Assembly: GCA_002633025.1 (NCBI GenBank)
Contig: NMRB01000039.1
Location: 362,705 to 426,704, forward strand
Direction of reading: 5' to 3'
Length of the DNA: 64,000 bases
Origin: Notospermus geniculatus
Lineage: Eukaryota > Nemertea > Pilidiophora > Heteronemertea > Lineidae
Below the pieces are notes generated by a model. That model did not search any database. It was given only the letters and a program-made list of their open reading frames with translations, and had not been told where the DNA came from. Position numbers and translations under genes: made by a program. Below are positions 1 to 9,787 of the stretch, one piece after another (the stretch's first letter is position 1; each line of letters begins with the position of its first letter).

Positions 1-26
1 CCTGTTGTCTTTATCAGAACAGCTCA

Positions 27-190
27 CCACTGGAGAGATTTTGTAAGGTTACAAAATCTCACCACTGCAGGGAGAGATTTTGTAAGGTTACAAAATCTCA
101 CCACTGCATGGAGAGATTTTGTAACGTTACAAAATCTCGCCACTGGAGAGATTTTGTAACGTTACAAAATCTCTCCATGCAGTGGTGAGA
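27..190. repeat. Tandem array of four 26-bp palindromes
   Basis: Four near-perfect palindromes of the form gagattttgtaaNgttac...ctc lie at 35-60, 74-99, 113-138 and 148-173, separated by short spacers containing ccactgca or ccactgg. The first two have AAGGTT at the centre and the last two have AACGTT. Each can fold into a 13-bp stem. Function is unknown. A short tandem (aagaacatatatggcc, about 218-250) follows directly. Confidence 0.85.
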
Positions 191-1530
191 AATTTGGAAA
201 TGTCAAACATTTCCAAGAACATATATGGCCAAGAACATATATGGCCAAGACCAAATTGTGTTTCAACTTTTCTCTGCTGGGAGGGTTCGGGGTAAAGCAA
301 ATAAAAGATCCCGGTCTCAGCAGGCGTTCCAAACTTCAGTTTAGTTAGGCCTTCTCGGCTGTTAAGAAATCGGACGGATCTGACCACAGTCCTATTTTTT
401 GGGTAATGTCCGACGTTTCATCTCGTCTTCAGCTTGCCCTGACAAGCGTTCCTATCATGAAGGGAGCGTAGTTCGAACGGTGACATAACTAGGCCTTGAT
501 ATGTCAGGATGCCAATCTCATTCACAGTCACAGAGTCAGACAAATAAATCGTATGTCATGAAACTGTATTTTGGGAAACATGCGTTTCGAAGTTCCGTCG
601 GTGACGTAGCGTCCTCATCCCGCCGCGCTCACACGCGCCCGTCGCACCGCAAATCGCTGTAATGAAAAAACCCCCAGAAGACTCAGTCGCATTCTTTCTG
701 AAAATGCGGGAGAAATTCAGTTTGTGCTTGAAATGTAAGGGGGCGCAGGGGTGCATCCAGTGGTCAGGGTGGAGGTCCTCAAAGACCCTGATGAAACCAA
801 ACCGCAGCAAAATCCTACGGTACTCATTTGATTCTTCCCATAATTTGATAGACTAGTCCGCCACTCCGCTTAGGCCTACAAGAACAGGCACTGTCTGTGC
901 GACTTCTGCACCCGATTGGTTTATCCCCAAGTAATTGAATCTATTTTTAGAACTCCGACACGCCCATTAACCGTGTGGATAAAAAGCCCTACTCCGCACG
1001 TCGGACAAACTTGAAACATAAGATTGAGAACTGTGGACCTATTTGATGCTAGAATTTGCCAAGTTCGTGACTTTTACCCCAAAGTTTAGCCTGTGTTTGT
1101 CCCGAGTCGGTTACAGTCCACAGAGGAGAGACAAGCCAGTCACAGGACAAAGGGGAGAAAGATATTCTTAAGACATTCTACCGTACCCAAAGGTTTTCAT
1201 CCTACAGAAGAATTCGATATATCGGGAATGTCAGGGTACTTACATCGCCATTCTGTGTCCCCTCTTGTTGAAAATATCCAGCCAGGGTCCACCATGATGT
1301 GAGGGACGCCGGTGTTTTGCTCGTTCCGACGACTCGACGACTGGATATGACCAGCGACACGTCCACCAGACGGGAGTTACGTAATACCAGCTACGGTCAT
1401 TAATTCATGGGATAGGCATGATAAGGGCCTATTGAAAGTTACGATTACATGTAAACTCCGAAACCAGTCGTTTGTAACGTCCCTCCCTCCCTTTCCAATC
1501 CTTCTTTCATGCCGCAATGCCTCCCAAACA
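191..1530. other. Non-coding stretch, no gene recognised
   Basis: Open frames here are short and have no recognisable domain or convincing splice borders. No TIR element or tandem array was seen apart from the direct repeat at about 218-250. A CG-rich patch lies near 590-660. Confidence 0.4.
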
Positions 1531-1532
1531 AA

Positions 1533-1844
1533 AGCGATTTTCTTTCCGCAGACGCTCGAAAGCATTGTTTGTTTCCGCCGATTTTCTTGCCGCGCGATGT
1601 CGCGTCCTTTGTCCACGACCAACGCGGCGGAAACAAACAATGCTTTCGAGCGTCTGCGGAAAGAAAATCGCGTGAATGGATTCTTAGCCGAAGGCTGCTT
1701 TTCCACGAGACGTTTGCGGACGCGGTTTCGGTGGCGGGAGCGGGTGCGGGTGAAATAGCTAATGGGAAATATGTTGGTTCGATTTTTTCCACCCGCTCCC
1801 CCTCCTATTCCGCGCCCGCAAACGCCTCGTGGAAAAGCAGCTTT
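1533..1844. repeat. Two adjacent large hairpins
   Basis: The arm at 1533-1579 is the reverse complement of 1626-1671, an almost perfect 46-bp stem with a loop of about 45 bp. Directly after it, 1691-1750 pairs with 1785-1844, a second imperfect hairpin rich in gcggg/cccgc. Overlapping open frames on both strands between 1377 and 1886 are produced by these palindromes and are not genes. This is probably a foldback or MITE cluster. Confidence 0.8.
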
Positions 1845-2067
1845 AGGGAAACAATAAGAAAAACACAGAAATACGGGGAACACTGATCGACGTTACACCG
1901 GCATTATGAGAGGCACGGTGTCACGTGCCTTGAAACTGAATTTAGAGATTCTGAAGTTGTTTTGCGTCTCACCCTTAAAAACTGTTTATGAAGGGCCCCT
2001 TGTGTCTGTGTCGGACGGCGTACAAAACAACTAGCGCAAAATCCGGACGGAGTATGAATCAGCCTTA

Positions 2068-2209
2068 AAGCTGCGTTTACCAGACATCCGGAATGCGGTA
2101 TAGGGACGCGGAATCCCCGGCGGAACGATATGTTGTATGCGAAAATGCATTGCGTTTTCCGCTTCCGCGTTCCGCAATCCGGATTCCGCGTGTCAGCTAA
2201 ACGTAGCTT
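2068..2209. mobile_element. MITE family A, copy 1 (AAGCTRCGTTTA termini)
   Basis: The terminal inverted repeats begin aagctgcgtttaccagaca and end tgtcagctaaacgtagctt, flanked by TTAA or TA. The interior consists of alternating words such as ggaatgcgg, gacgcgg and ttccgc. A close copy lies at 20658-20796 and a longer relative at 20797-21150. No transposase is present, so it is non-autonomous. Confidence 0.85.
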
Positions 2210-2211
2210 AA

Positions 2212-2285
2212 GGCCGGTTCCAAGTACAGTGGTTGACGATACTTGGAACTGGCCTAAGACGGTTCTAAAGATAGAACCGCTTTAT
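2212..2285. repeat. Two small adjacent hairpins
   Basis: aggccggttccaagta pairs with tacttggaactggcct (about 2211-2255), and gacggttcta pairs with tagaaccg just after it (about 2259-2280). They abut the right end of the MITE at 2068-2209. No function is recognised. Confidence 0.6.
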
Positions 2286-2815
2286 GAATACGACCCTAGT
2301 GTAAGAACTACCGTAACTGATCATTGAAAGTCAAATCATAATTATAAGTAAGTTAATCAAACATATATCTTTCGTTGATGCCAGATTCTGATAAGATTTT
2401 TTTCCCGATAAAACCAGAAACTGATGTTCTTGTACGTAACCTCATTTTATGTTTTTTTTGAAAAAGGAACATTTTAACATGGGAAATACACGAAGTGAAT
2501 TATATTATACCAACACTAGCCAAAAGCTAAAAAGCAATCTACATACGTATGTATTATGTAACACTTGCAACAAAACATACCTAAATGTTGACTTGGTGAA
2601 CTGACCAAACAATTAACTTACATCAGGTGATTGTCACACTCTCTCTGGCAGAGAGATTTACAAATCATCAAATCTAGCACTAATTCTGCAAAAAATTGAC
2701 ATTCAAAACCGGATCGTGATTAACAGAAAACCAGAGCAACAATATTCATTTTATGCAACTCCAAACAAGAAAATAGAAATAATTGGGCTGCCAACCGCAC
2801 AACAACAAGCGAAAG
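2286..2815. other. AT-rich stretch without a recognised gene
   Basis: AT-rich sequence with no convincing coding frame, splice-bounded exon or inverted repeat. Confidence 0.4.
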
Positions 2816-2819
2816 TTAA

Positions 2820-3102
2820 AGCCAGGGCCGCTAGAGGCAGCTGCCAAGATATTCTACCATGGTATGAGGATGACTAGACTGGTCCCCTGCCCTCATGGCG
2901 CTCGTCGTGTCAGCGGGAGTGTCTCGAGGCCAGGGGAGCAGTCTAAACTGTGACATGCAATTGCAAGTAAAATGCACTACATGGTCAACATTTGGGCCCA
3001 AATTCATTGTTTTTCAGTTGCTCGTGCCACCTGTGATATACCGTACATGTAGTTGCTATAGTCACAGTCGCCGAAGCAAGTTGCCTCTAGGGTCCCTTTA
3101 AG
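2820..3102. mobile_element. Dispersed MITE-like repeat family F, copy 1
   Basis: The left end (agggccgctagaggcagct, near 2824) and the right end (ttgcctctagggtccctt, near 3081-3099) are imperfect inverted repeats. The interior block near 2955-3020, including catttgggcccaaattcat, recurs in reverse complement at 24277-24490. Two unlinked copies with shared ends indicate a non-autonomous transposon. Confidence 0.65.
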
Positions 3103-3402
3103 GTTTTGGCCATGAAACAACAAGTAAGCAACAGTTAAACTTTCGCCAACAAAACCTGGGAAATTTCAAACACAATACTAAACCAGCAAACTTGATTAAC
3201 ATGTTTAAACAAAAGAAACCGTCTAACATGACGTATAACAGTGTTCCTTTATACATGCGTGAAAGTACAACACGAATCTTGATATAAACAATGTTTACAT
3301 GTACTTTATACATGGTTAATCTAAACTTGAGTACTGTATACTTTACATCAAGAGAAAAGAGTTATGCTTAATTATTTAATTACAGTTATTTACATGGTAT
3401 TA

Positions 3403-3782
3403 GAGAGGATGCGCAGCTTTCCGACTCCGACTACGACTTCAGCTACGCTACTATAGACATCCTTGATTAAAACGATGTGATAGAAGTTTTCAATTCGTCA
3501 AAACACCGAAAATTAAGGCAGAAAAAATTGGCCTTTTTAATCGGAAGTGCAGATAAATAATGAATATTGAAGTCGTAATCCTAGTCGTTACGACTTTGAG
3601 TCACGACCATACGATATTTGCGATTTATGCGCACTTCCGATTACGAGTCAAAATTATTCTGCCACCATCGCATTTTACGATTTGCAAACGTCTATCAAAA
3701 TCGTTTTTATCAAGGATGTCCACAGCGGACTGCAATTGATTCTCGTAGTTGAAGTCGGAGTCGGAAAGCTGCGCATCCTCTC
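3403..3782. mobile_element. 380-bp Tc1/mariner-like MITE with TA duplication
   Basis: The ends are inverted repeats starting gagaggatgcgcagctttcc (left) and its complement (right, ending at 3782). Similarity continues inward for more than 70 bp and includes the word caaggatgt on both arms. An inner inverted repeat (taatcggaagtgcagataaat and its complement) makes the element nearly fully foldable. TA flanks both sides (3401-3402 and 3783-3784), as expected for Tc1/mariner-type insertion. Frames at 3625-3945 are shadows of the arms. Confidence 0.85.
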
Positions 3783-3784
3783 TA

Positions 3785-5064
3785 CTAACTATTCTAGACA
3801 CGCAGACTTGTACTGTGGAACCTCCGGTCGTAAACACCTCAGTAACGCAATCAACCCGCAATGGCCACTTCTTGCAGTCCTTGTTGAAATTAACTTTTTG
3901 TGAGTGTTTAGAATCGCGCGGACTTTGTTTTGGCCTCGCTTGCATCGTGCGGACTTTGTTTTGGCCTCACTTGAAGTGCAGAGTAATGTTGTTCGGTAAA
4001 ATATGGGTAAAAATACACGGCCAAAATTGTCCGATAGATCTAATAAATCAGATGCCACCAAACTTCACTGCCTGGAGACTAGCAATAATACCCTTCGATT
4101 TCAATAATGCACACTACACACCCAATTTAGAGATTTATAATATCATTAGACAGTTATTTACATATTAATGTGTTTAAAAGCTAAAGATGAAAAAACAGGC
4201 AGAGACCGGATATGCATGAATTACCGGTGTATTGCCTCCCGTATGCCAGTGCCTGCTTTATTGTTTGGTCGACTCTCAAAAACAGAGACACGTGTTTACC
4301 AGTGCCTCCCCACTGTTACGTCGCAGTATCTGTCAATCTTTTGTTGGGAAGCACTGGCAAACGGGAGGGGGGAGGTGAAAAATATTACATCAACTATTCT
4401 ATCACTCGGTTTACAGCTGTTCGCACCTGCCCTACCACAGTGGGTATTCGAAGCCAGGATGAATCGGCATATCAAGGGTTGCAGGTTGATCTGACTTCAC
4501 CATTGGACACTGCACTAACCCTACCATTAACCTGCAACCTGCACTTCATACCGACCGTACCAAGGAATGCCTATGCTGATTAAAAGCTCGAGAATCTGAC
4601 AAATCTACCACGGGAATGACTCGTTTGCTGGGGGTTGTCATCATAAATAATCAGTTATATTTTCAACATCTTGTGTTAAATTGTTGGCATCTATGGTACA
4701 AAAGGCACGTCTGTTCTGACTTATTGAATGAGACTCTCTCTGTTTTAACAATAACTGTTTTTGCACTTGGAGTCTGTATAACAATGATTGATCTGTATCT
4801 CACCCTGTTTCCCTTTAAGTCATGAAACAAGTCATCATGAAGAATGTCGTCATGTGTTCTAAACAAGCAAACAAAAATTCAACCAACTCTAGTAACTATA
4901 GTTACAATTTAATCAATCAGATCATTCTTTAACCCTGGTATTCAAAATTAATTTTATCACATTCATGACTTTCAGCAGAGAATCCACACCGTTTCCAAAT
5001 CTTGAGATTCTTGACTCCCTTAAGTTGACTCGCATGGTTCTTTTGAACCCACTCCTCTCGTAGC
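3785..5064. other. 3' flank of the voltage-sensor gene, no other gene seen
   Basis: The minus-strand gene ends at 5065. No further coding exon was recognised here. On the minus strand an ATTAAA (plus 4906-4911) is a possible polyadenylation signal about 155 bp past the stop codon. A duplicated motif with ttgttttggcctc occurs near 3930-3970. Confidence 0.35.
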
Positions 5065-5094
5065 TCATTTCTTTTTTTTGCGTTTCTTGAAGCT
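5065..5094 (-). CDS. Hv1-like gene, terminal exon
   Basis: A pyrimidine-rich acceptor (gtattattttccag) precedes nine codons, SFKKRKKKK, and a TGA stop. The phase matches the previous exon, which ends in NSKK. The result is a strongly basic C-terminus that could bind acidic lipids or act as a nuclear or ER signal; this is inference only. The longer frame across 4929-5120 is in another phase and is not used. Confidence 0.75.
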   Translation of the reverse strand, partial: SFKKRKKKK

Positions 5095-8000
5095 CTGGAA
5101 AATAATACAGGAGGATCCAAAATATATTAACCCAGCTTCATCAGCCAACTTTATTTACTTTGTTGTACTTTATTTTATTTTATTTTCATATCCTGTTATA
5201 ACTTCCAAAATCTTTTTCATCAACACTTTCACTCCATGGCCATTTATTTTCAAATTGAAAATATGCCAAGAGAGGAACCTGGAACACATCATACAGGTAT
5301 TTATTGGAAAGATCTCCCAGTCCTTTCTAATGATACTTATTTGACAGGGTTTCAGTGAAATTTACCTTTTTACTATTGTATAGAAAGTCAGTAGTGGAGA
5401 ATCTCCTTGACTTGAGTATCTTTTCGTCCTTGCGATTGCCTCCATCACTGTCACCAGTATCTGCATAACTATCATCACTTATTGCACCGATGTCGACTAT
5501 ACTATCGTCAGACAACCTGAAAAGAATACATGTATTTCTTAAAAACACAATAAAACAAAATATCACTTGCCACATAATTGTTGTTACTTTTATTGCTTTG
5601 TCTTTGTTCCCAACGAAACAACAGAAACAAAAAAATTTTCGCGACAACAAATATTTTCGCGAATAAAATTTACCGCGAAAATCGCGAGCTGGTCAATACC
5701 CCCGCGAATTCTATTTCACGCGAACCATTTTCCAATCGCCGACGATCCCGTAATACATCGTGGTTTGCACTGAATTACACCGCGCATCATTGAAAATGCA
5801 GTGTTTTTGAAATCTTACATCGGACCCCAACCGTGAATATTTATCCACGCGAAAAGGTACTTACGGACCCCAATCGCTAAATATTTTAGCCGTGAAAATA
5901 TTTGCGTATACGGTACCTTCTTTCCATAGTCGGACTGCCACTGTCATCAAAGCTGACAGATCCACAGCTGATCTCAATGCTTTCTGTGCCAGATATCGTT
6001 GAAACTTTCCTATCCCTGTGGCAGTTGCCATTCATCTGTACCCCCTGGTCGACTGGCTCCTCCTCGATCCGCATCAGCTCATTCTCAACCTGGAGAAGGA
6101 TATTAGTGAATATCCATTAGCATTATAATCATGTATCCATGTACATTTTTCTTGTAAAAAACCTTGTTTCTACCTCTTTGCCCAAATCTACAACTTTGTT
6201 TCTAAATTTGCAGTGTGCACTTGTTCGCACAGTCATATTCGTGGCTGCACCGCTATATGTGACTCTCCACAGCAAAACCAGTCGCATGTCGCTCATACCT
6301 TGGCAGGTTGAGACCAAATTAATGTTTGTCAGTTTCAGTATTGTCTGTCTGTTATGAAATCTGAAATAATCTATTTCTTCCATTCACTCCTGGTGTCATC
6401 TTAGTTAGTTGCGACTCACCTTCTCAGCGACATGAGTGAGAATTTGAATTGAAAATGGCTGAGAAATCACCCACACACATCGGCGCAGCGATATTCTGGT
6501 CTCAGCCAATTCTGCTACTTTACAAATTACGCCATGCCAAATACATCCTACATGTATTTGTTTGTGTGCGCCCAGCTTTACCTCATCCAATTCCTCAATT
6601 TCTTCTTCGTCCTTCTCATCTAGGGTGTCAAGATCGACCTCTTCCATATCATCCTGCTGACGCGGCATGTGTGGATCATTCCCTATTACGCCAATGAGAG
6701 CCAACGATGCCATAGTGGACATGGCATTCACTGGAAGACTTGATTTACGACGGCGGGATTCTGCATTTAGAACAAAGTGATGATGCTGTAGCCAAAAGAA
6801 TAAGTACTTGGCCTACTTGCTTCATAACTTCAACATAAATCTCACCAATATTTCTCATATAAGGCCCAGTTGCACTGCGATTATGATTTGATTTGTTAAT
6901 GAATCAGATTTCGTTTCAGTTTGCTTTGAGCATTTTTTAATTACCTGTAAATACAAATGCACATGCATTAATCTCTCTTTCCTCGGCACCGTGCTTCCTG
7001 CACAGACCCTTCAGCGATTTTATTTGGCGCTGAAATCGAAGAAAAGACGAAGAGGTCAGTTAAGAAAACTTTGGTAACTTTGCCATGCTGTGCAGTAGGC
7101 CTATGATGGTAATGGCAAACTAACCACTAGCCAGGTATGGCAGATGTAACGTCACGCATGCACTCTGAAATACATGTACATTGTAAATTTGAAATGTCTT
7201 CAGCATCATCGTCGTTAACTCTACATGTAGCACCCACACTACCATATGACTCGACAAAAGGTACACACCTTCAGTCTTTCCAAGTGCTTCTTGAACAGCT
7301 TAACTTTCTTCTGTGCTTTCCGTCTGGCATGTTTCTGCAACTGCATCCGTATGTAGTGACGTTGTTTCATCGTCATCACAAAGCCTGTCGAACAATAGAC
7401 AAGAGTTCACATCGGTGAAGGCGGGTGATGTCTTTATGGCGTGTATGGGAATCGAATGACTGAATTATTGTACTGTGGTATTTCGTGATTACATGTACAG
7501 TCATTGACAAAAGTTTATCTCCACCTGACATCTTGAATATTTCAAATACTACTGGACCAATTTTAACACTGTTTGTTGCACATGAAAGTATATCTTATTG
7601 GTCATATTTCTGCATCAAAATTTTGGATATTCGGAAATATCGTTATTATGTAATAGCTCACCAGAAAAAAACACTAAAAATCAACATTGTTATTACGTAA
7701 TTTTTTTGTGATTTTTGTTGCAGTTCTGATAGAGTGGCACTTTCTAAGGATTTGGGGCTTTGTTTCATCAAAATATGTTGAGTGGTTGCTGAGATATCTG
7801 AGGTTATCAAAATTTTGATAATTTGAGATTTTCATGCTTTTCAGGTAATTTTGATGCCATTAGATAAAGCTAACCTCAGAACAAGGGTTTACAAAATTTT
7901 GGAACTTTTTTGCATTATTTGGGCAGTAATATTGCATATTTGTCAAAATATCAAAAATATCAAACATGCTTAACTGCTTAGCGGTTTACGCTAAAAGTTC

Positions 8001-8979
8001 CAAAACTTCATACTTCTACGTTTTGAAGTGAGCTCTGTCTACTGATTTCAAAATTTTGTGAAAAATTGGAAATTTTCAAATTATCAAAATTTTGATAATC
8101 TCAGATATCTCAGCAACCACTCAACATATTTTGATGAAACAAAGCCCAAAATCCTTAGAAAGTTCCACTCTACCAGAACTGCAACAAAAATCACAAAAAA
8201 ATTACGTAATAACAATGTTGATTTTTAGTGTTTTTTTCTGATGAGCTATTACATAATATCGATATTTCCGAATATCCAAAGTTTTAATGCAGAAATATGA
8301 GTAACAAGATATACTTTCCTGTGCAACAAACCGTGTTAAAATTGGTCCAGTAGTATTTGAAATATTCAAGATGTCAGGTGGAGATAAACTTTTGTCAATG
8401 ACTGTACAACCACATCTTAGATTCACCGCTTTTGATCTTCGCAGGGAATCAGGTTCTTTTGCTAACGCCGAAACTCTATGTTGATGTAGTAAATGATTCA
8501 GTCATCAAACTATTGTTACTTGCACAATCACGCCACTTTTGGTCAAACAGTCAGCACCAATAGTGTAGTTATGCCATTGGGATACAGATAAGTTCAGATA
8601 AGTCAGTAAACTTACAATTAACTATTCGTATGACCCTCCAGGGTAGGAGACAGACCAGAAACAATGCAGCATCTTTTTCCGCCGTCGACCATATGCCTTG
8701 CAGAAAAACGATGTCCAAAACGAAAGAGGATATGACAACAAAGGTATCAAATATCTGAAACAAAAGGACATACTGACATCACCACTATTGACACCATCAA
8801 TGAGTCGTGTGTGTTTTGATGATTACGGTATTCAAATCCATCCACATCATGTAATTCTATCCGTATTTTTTTATTTGGGGGCACCCTTAGCATGCTTACG
8901 TTTCCTCAGCATCCACGTGACCTACCTCCAATTTTCTCTTCAGGAAGGATTTCCCCTGACTTAACCCTTTCATGAATTT
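5065..8979 (-). CDS. Hv1-type voltage-sensor protein (HVCN1/TMEM266-like), partial gene, eight exons
   Basis: Exons in transcription order are 8979-8926, 8754-8616, 7384-7269, 7029-6945, 6760-6582, 6089-5917, 5516-5366 and 5094-5065. Every border is AG/GT and all phases join without a stop, giving about 308 residues. Hv1 family members are plasma- or phagosome-membrane proton channels in which S1-S4 forms both sensor and pore and a C-terminal coiled coil dimerises the protein. Visible here are the S2-S3 linker, S3 with both family aspartates, S4 with WRVIRIVN, a basic coiled coil, then an acidic/Ser-rich tail of roughly 170 residues ending in SFKKRKKKK. The human channel stops soon after the coiled coil, so this tail is long and recalls TMEM266/HVRP1. 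The first S4 arginine is Leu. S1, S2 and the start codon were not found. Channel function is inferred from family membership. Confidence 0.85.
5366..5516 (-). CDS. Hv1-like gene, penultimate exon (acidic Ser/Asp tail)
   Basis: A 151-bp exon between acceptor tattcttttcag and donor aag|gtaaat. It completes a split AGG codon and then encodes 50 residues beginning LSDDSIVDIGAISDDSYADT and ending LYNSKK. It is rich in S, D and G, is likely disordered and has several possible acidic-directed kinase sites. It has no known domain. Confidence 0.75.
5640..5916. repeat. cgcgaaaat-type dispersed repeat abutting a splice donor
   Basis: The sequence contains repeated cgcgaaaat, ttcgcg and ggaccccaa words, including two copies of a tc(g)gaccccaa(t/c)cg block (5820-5880). 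Its right end (caaatattttcacg read on the minus strand) lies next to the donor of the exon at 5917-6089. This resembles a repeat type widespread in marine invertebrates. Exact ends are uncertain. Confidence 0.5.
5917..6089 (-). CDS. Hv1-like gene, tail exon
   Basis: A 173-bp exon with acceptor atccttctccag and donor agaag|gtaccg. It encodes 57 residues plus a split arginine codon, beginning VENELMRIEEEPVDQGVQMN and ending DDSGSPTMER. The composition is acidic and polar with a Ser-rich end, and no domain is recognised. It enters in phase 0 and leaves in phase 2, consistent with its neighbours. Confidence 0.75.
6582..6760 (-). CDS. Hv1-like gene, exon with basic-then-acidic segment
   Basis: A 179-bp exon (acceptor ttctaaatgcag, donor gatgag|gtaaag). 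It completes a glutamate codon, then gives SRRRKSSLPVN, a short hydrophobic run MASLALIGVIG, and the acidic stretch MEEVDLDTLDEKDEEEIEEL. The RRRKSS motif is a plausible basophilic kinase site. The acidic run may form a helix. It follows the coiled-coil exon in frame. Confidence 0.8.
6945..7029 (-). CDS. Hv1-like gene, end of coiled coil
   Basis: An 85-bp exon (acceptor tcgatttcag, donor acag|gtaatt). It encodes RQIKSLKGLCRKHGAEE followed by about 11 further residues. IKSLKGLCRKHG lines up with the end of the human Hv1 coiled coil (pattern xxxLNKLLRQHG). It carries one cysteine in the coiled-coil part, as the human dimerisation helix does. Confidence 0.85.
7269..7384 (-). CDS. Hv1-like gene, post-S4 coiled-coil exon (copy 1)
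   Basis: A 116-bp exon (acceptor tctattgttcgacag, donor ctgaag|gtgtgt). It completes a cysteine codon and encodes 38 residues, FVMTMKQRHYIRMQLQKHAR and then RKAQKKVKLFKKHLERLK. This is the S4-to-coiled-coil continuation, strongly basic with hydrophobic residues at heptad-like spacing. The copy at 9825-9940 differs by one silent change (GTT/GTG valine). Confidence 0.88.
7498..8404. mobile_element. 907-bp Tc1/mariner-like foldback element in the Hv1-like intron
   Basis: The element begins cagtcattgacaaaagttta and ends with its complement, flanked by TA at 7496-7497 and 8405-8406. The two arms (about 7498-7835 and 8068-8404) are near-perfect reverse complements of about 337 bp around a loop of about 230 bp. 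The termini resemble Tc1-type ends. It sits between the S4 exon and the coiled-coil exon. The paralogous or allelic intron at 9941-10258 lacks it. Frames at 7485-7700 and 8202-8426 are mirror images from the arms. Confidence 0.93.
8616..8754 (-). CDS. Hv1-like gene, S3-S4 exon (copy 1)
   Basis: A 139-bp exon (acceptor ccttttgtttcag, donor aatt|gtaagt) encoding 46 residues. S3 reads IFDTFVVISSFVLDIVFL, keeping the two aspartates that match D174 and D185 of human Hv1. The S3-S4 loop is about three residues longer than in human. S4 reads LFLVCLLPWRVIRIVN: the arginines at positions 208 and 211, W207 and N214 are kept, but R205 is Leu and the next residue is Pro. Copy 2 (10259-10397) is identical. 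Confidence 0.92.
8926..8979 (-). CDS. Hv1-like gene, S2-S3 linker exon (copy 1)
   Basis: A 54-bp exon, phase 0 at both ends, between acceptor ctgtttttcag and donor ggag|gtaggt. It encodes KFMKGLSQGKSFLKRKLE, which runs directly into IFDTFVV of the next exon. LKRKLEIFDTFVV matches the family pattern FFHHKFEILDAVV at the S2-S3 turn. Copy 2 (10565-10618) has one silent change. The exon that should precede it, carrying S2, was not found. Confidence 0.85.
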
Positions 8980-9252
8980 CTGAAAAACAGATTAATTCAC
9001 ACTTCAACCAACCGGCATTTTATTGAAAATTCACTCGCTGGTAGTTGCCCTATCTTCGTTTTGGGGAACAGGACAGTAGGCAACATCAGCGTCCACCAGT
9101 GTCAGGTGTGGATACTCCCAGCATACTCACACCAGTACATGTAGTTTGTGTCAATTAGTTGATATTAGAGTAGGCGTCAAGATAACCCGAGCTAAGGGAC
9201 CGTCTCAAAATTGTTTTGATGCCACAAAAGACGAAATGACTTTTGGGGAGGA

Positions 9253-9787
9253 CAGGGGCGTAGCGTGATGTCGCAATGGGGGGGTTCGTTGAAATGGGCG
9301 AAGCCCATTGCTTGAGCGACGAAGTCGCGAAATGCGAGCGCCAAAGGCGCGAAGCCGCCGCGGAGAGTCCGGGAGGCCTCCCCGGGAAATTTATTCCTAA
9401 AGTGCCGGAAATGCGCTTTCCTAAAAATGCAAAAATTAAATGTCTTGCTGCAGAAATTGAGGCTTTTATTACTCTTTTTACTATATTCAACATCTAGATA
9501 CATTTACAATAATGAGTAGGCCTATCTGCTCCGGTCAAAGTACTGAGTATATTGCTGTCGGTTAGCCCCGTGCAACGGTTATCCTAATCAGGCGGGGATC
9601 CAGGGATTCTGGAAAGGGGACACAGACCAATGCGAGTGCCGAAGGTGCGAAGCCCTGACGGGGGGTCTGGGGGTCCTCCCCCAGGAAATTTTTAAATTTG
9701 AGGTGCTTAGAAGCGTTTTCCTGGCATCTTGACAACGGAAAAAAAGCAAGACTAAAAATTTGATTTGGCCATTCTCTTATACCGCTA
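9253..9787. mobile_element. hAT-like non-autonomous element fragments
   Basis: The stretch begins caggggcgtag, a typical hAT-like end, and contains gggcgaagccca, gcgccaaaggcgcgaagccg and ggcctccccgggaaattt words common in hAT-derived repeats. A second related block starts near 9588 (caggcggggatccagg) with ggtcctcccccaggaaattt. The right end is cut by the N at 9788. No transposase frame is seen. Confidence 0.65.

Larger units (their letters stand above)
7233..9252. repeat. Duplicated segment, copy 1 (with foldback insertion)
   Basis: 7233-9252 is nearly identical to 9789-10883 once the 907-bp foldback at 7498-8404 is set aside. Differences are scattered substitutions and small indels, often of tacatg. 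Homology stops at 9252, where a hAT-like CAGGGGCGTAG end begins. It carries three Hv1-like exons. Either a recent tandem duplication or two haplotypes placed in series. Confidence 0.9.

Noticed and set aside
1377-1886. Overlapping frames on both strands, 108-168 codons
   Set aside because: Produced by the two hairpins at 1533-1844; the same peptide appears on both strands.
4929-5120. 63-codon minus frame overlapping the last Hv1-like exon
   Set aside because: It is in a phase that does not join the previous exon; the short SFKKRKKKK reading does.
7485-8426. Two similar 71-74-codon frames
   Set aside because: They are the mirrored arms of the foldback element, not duplicated genes.
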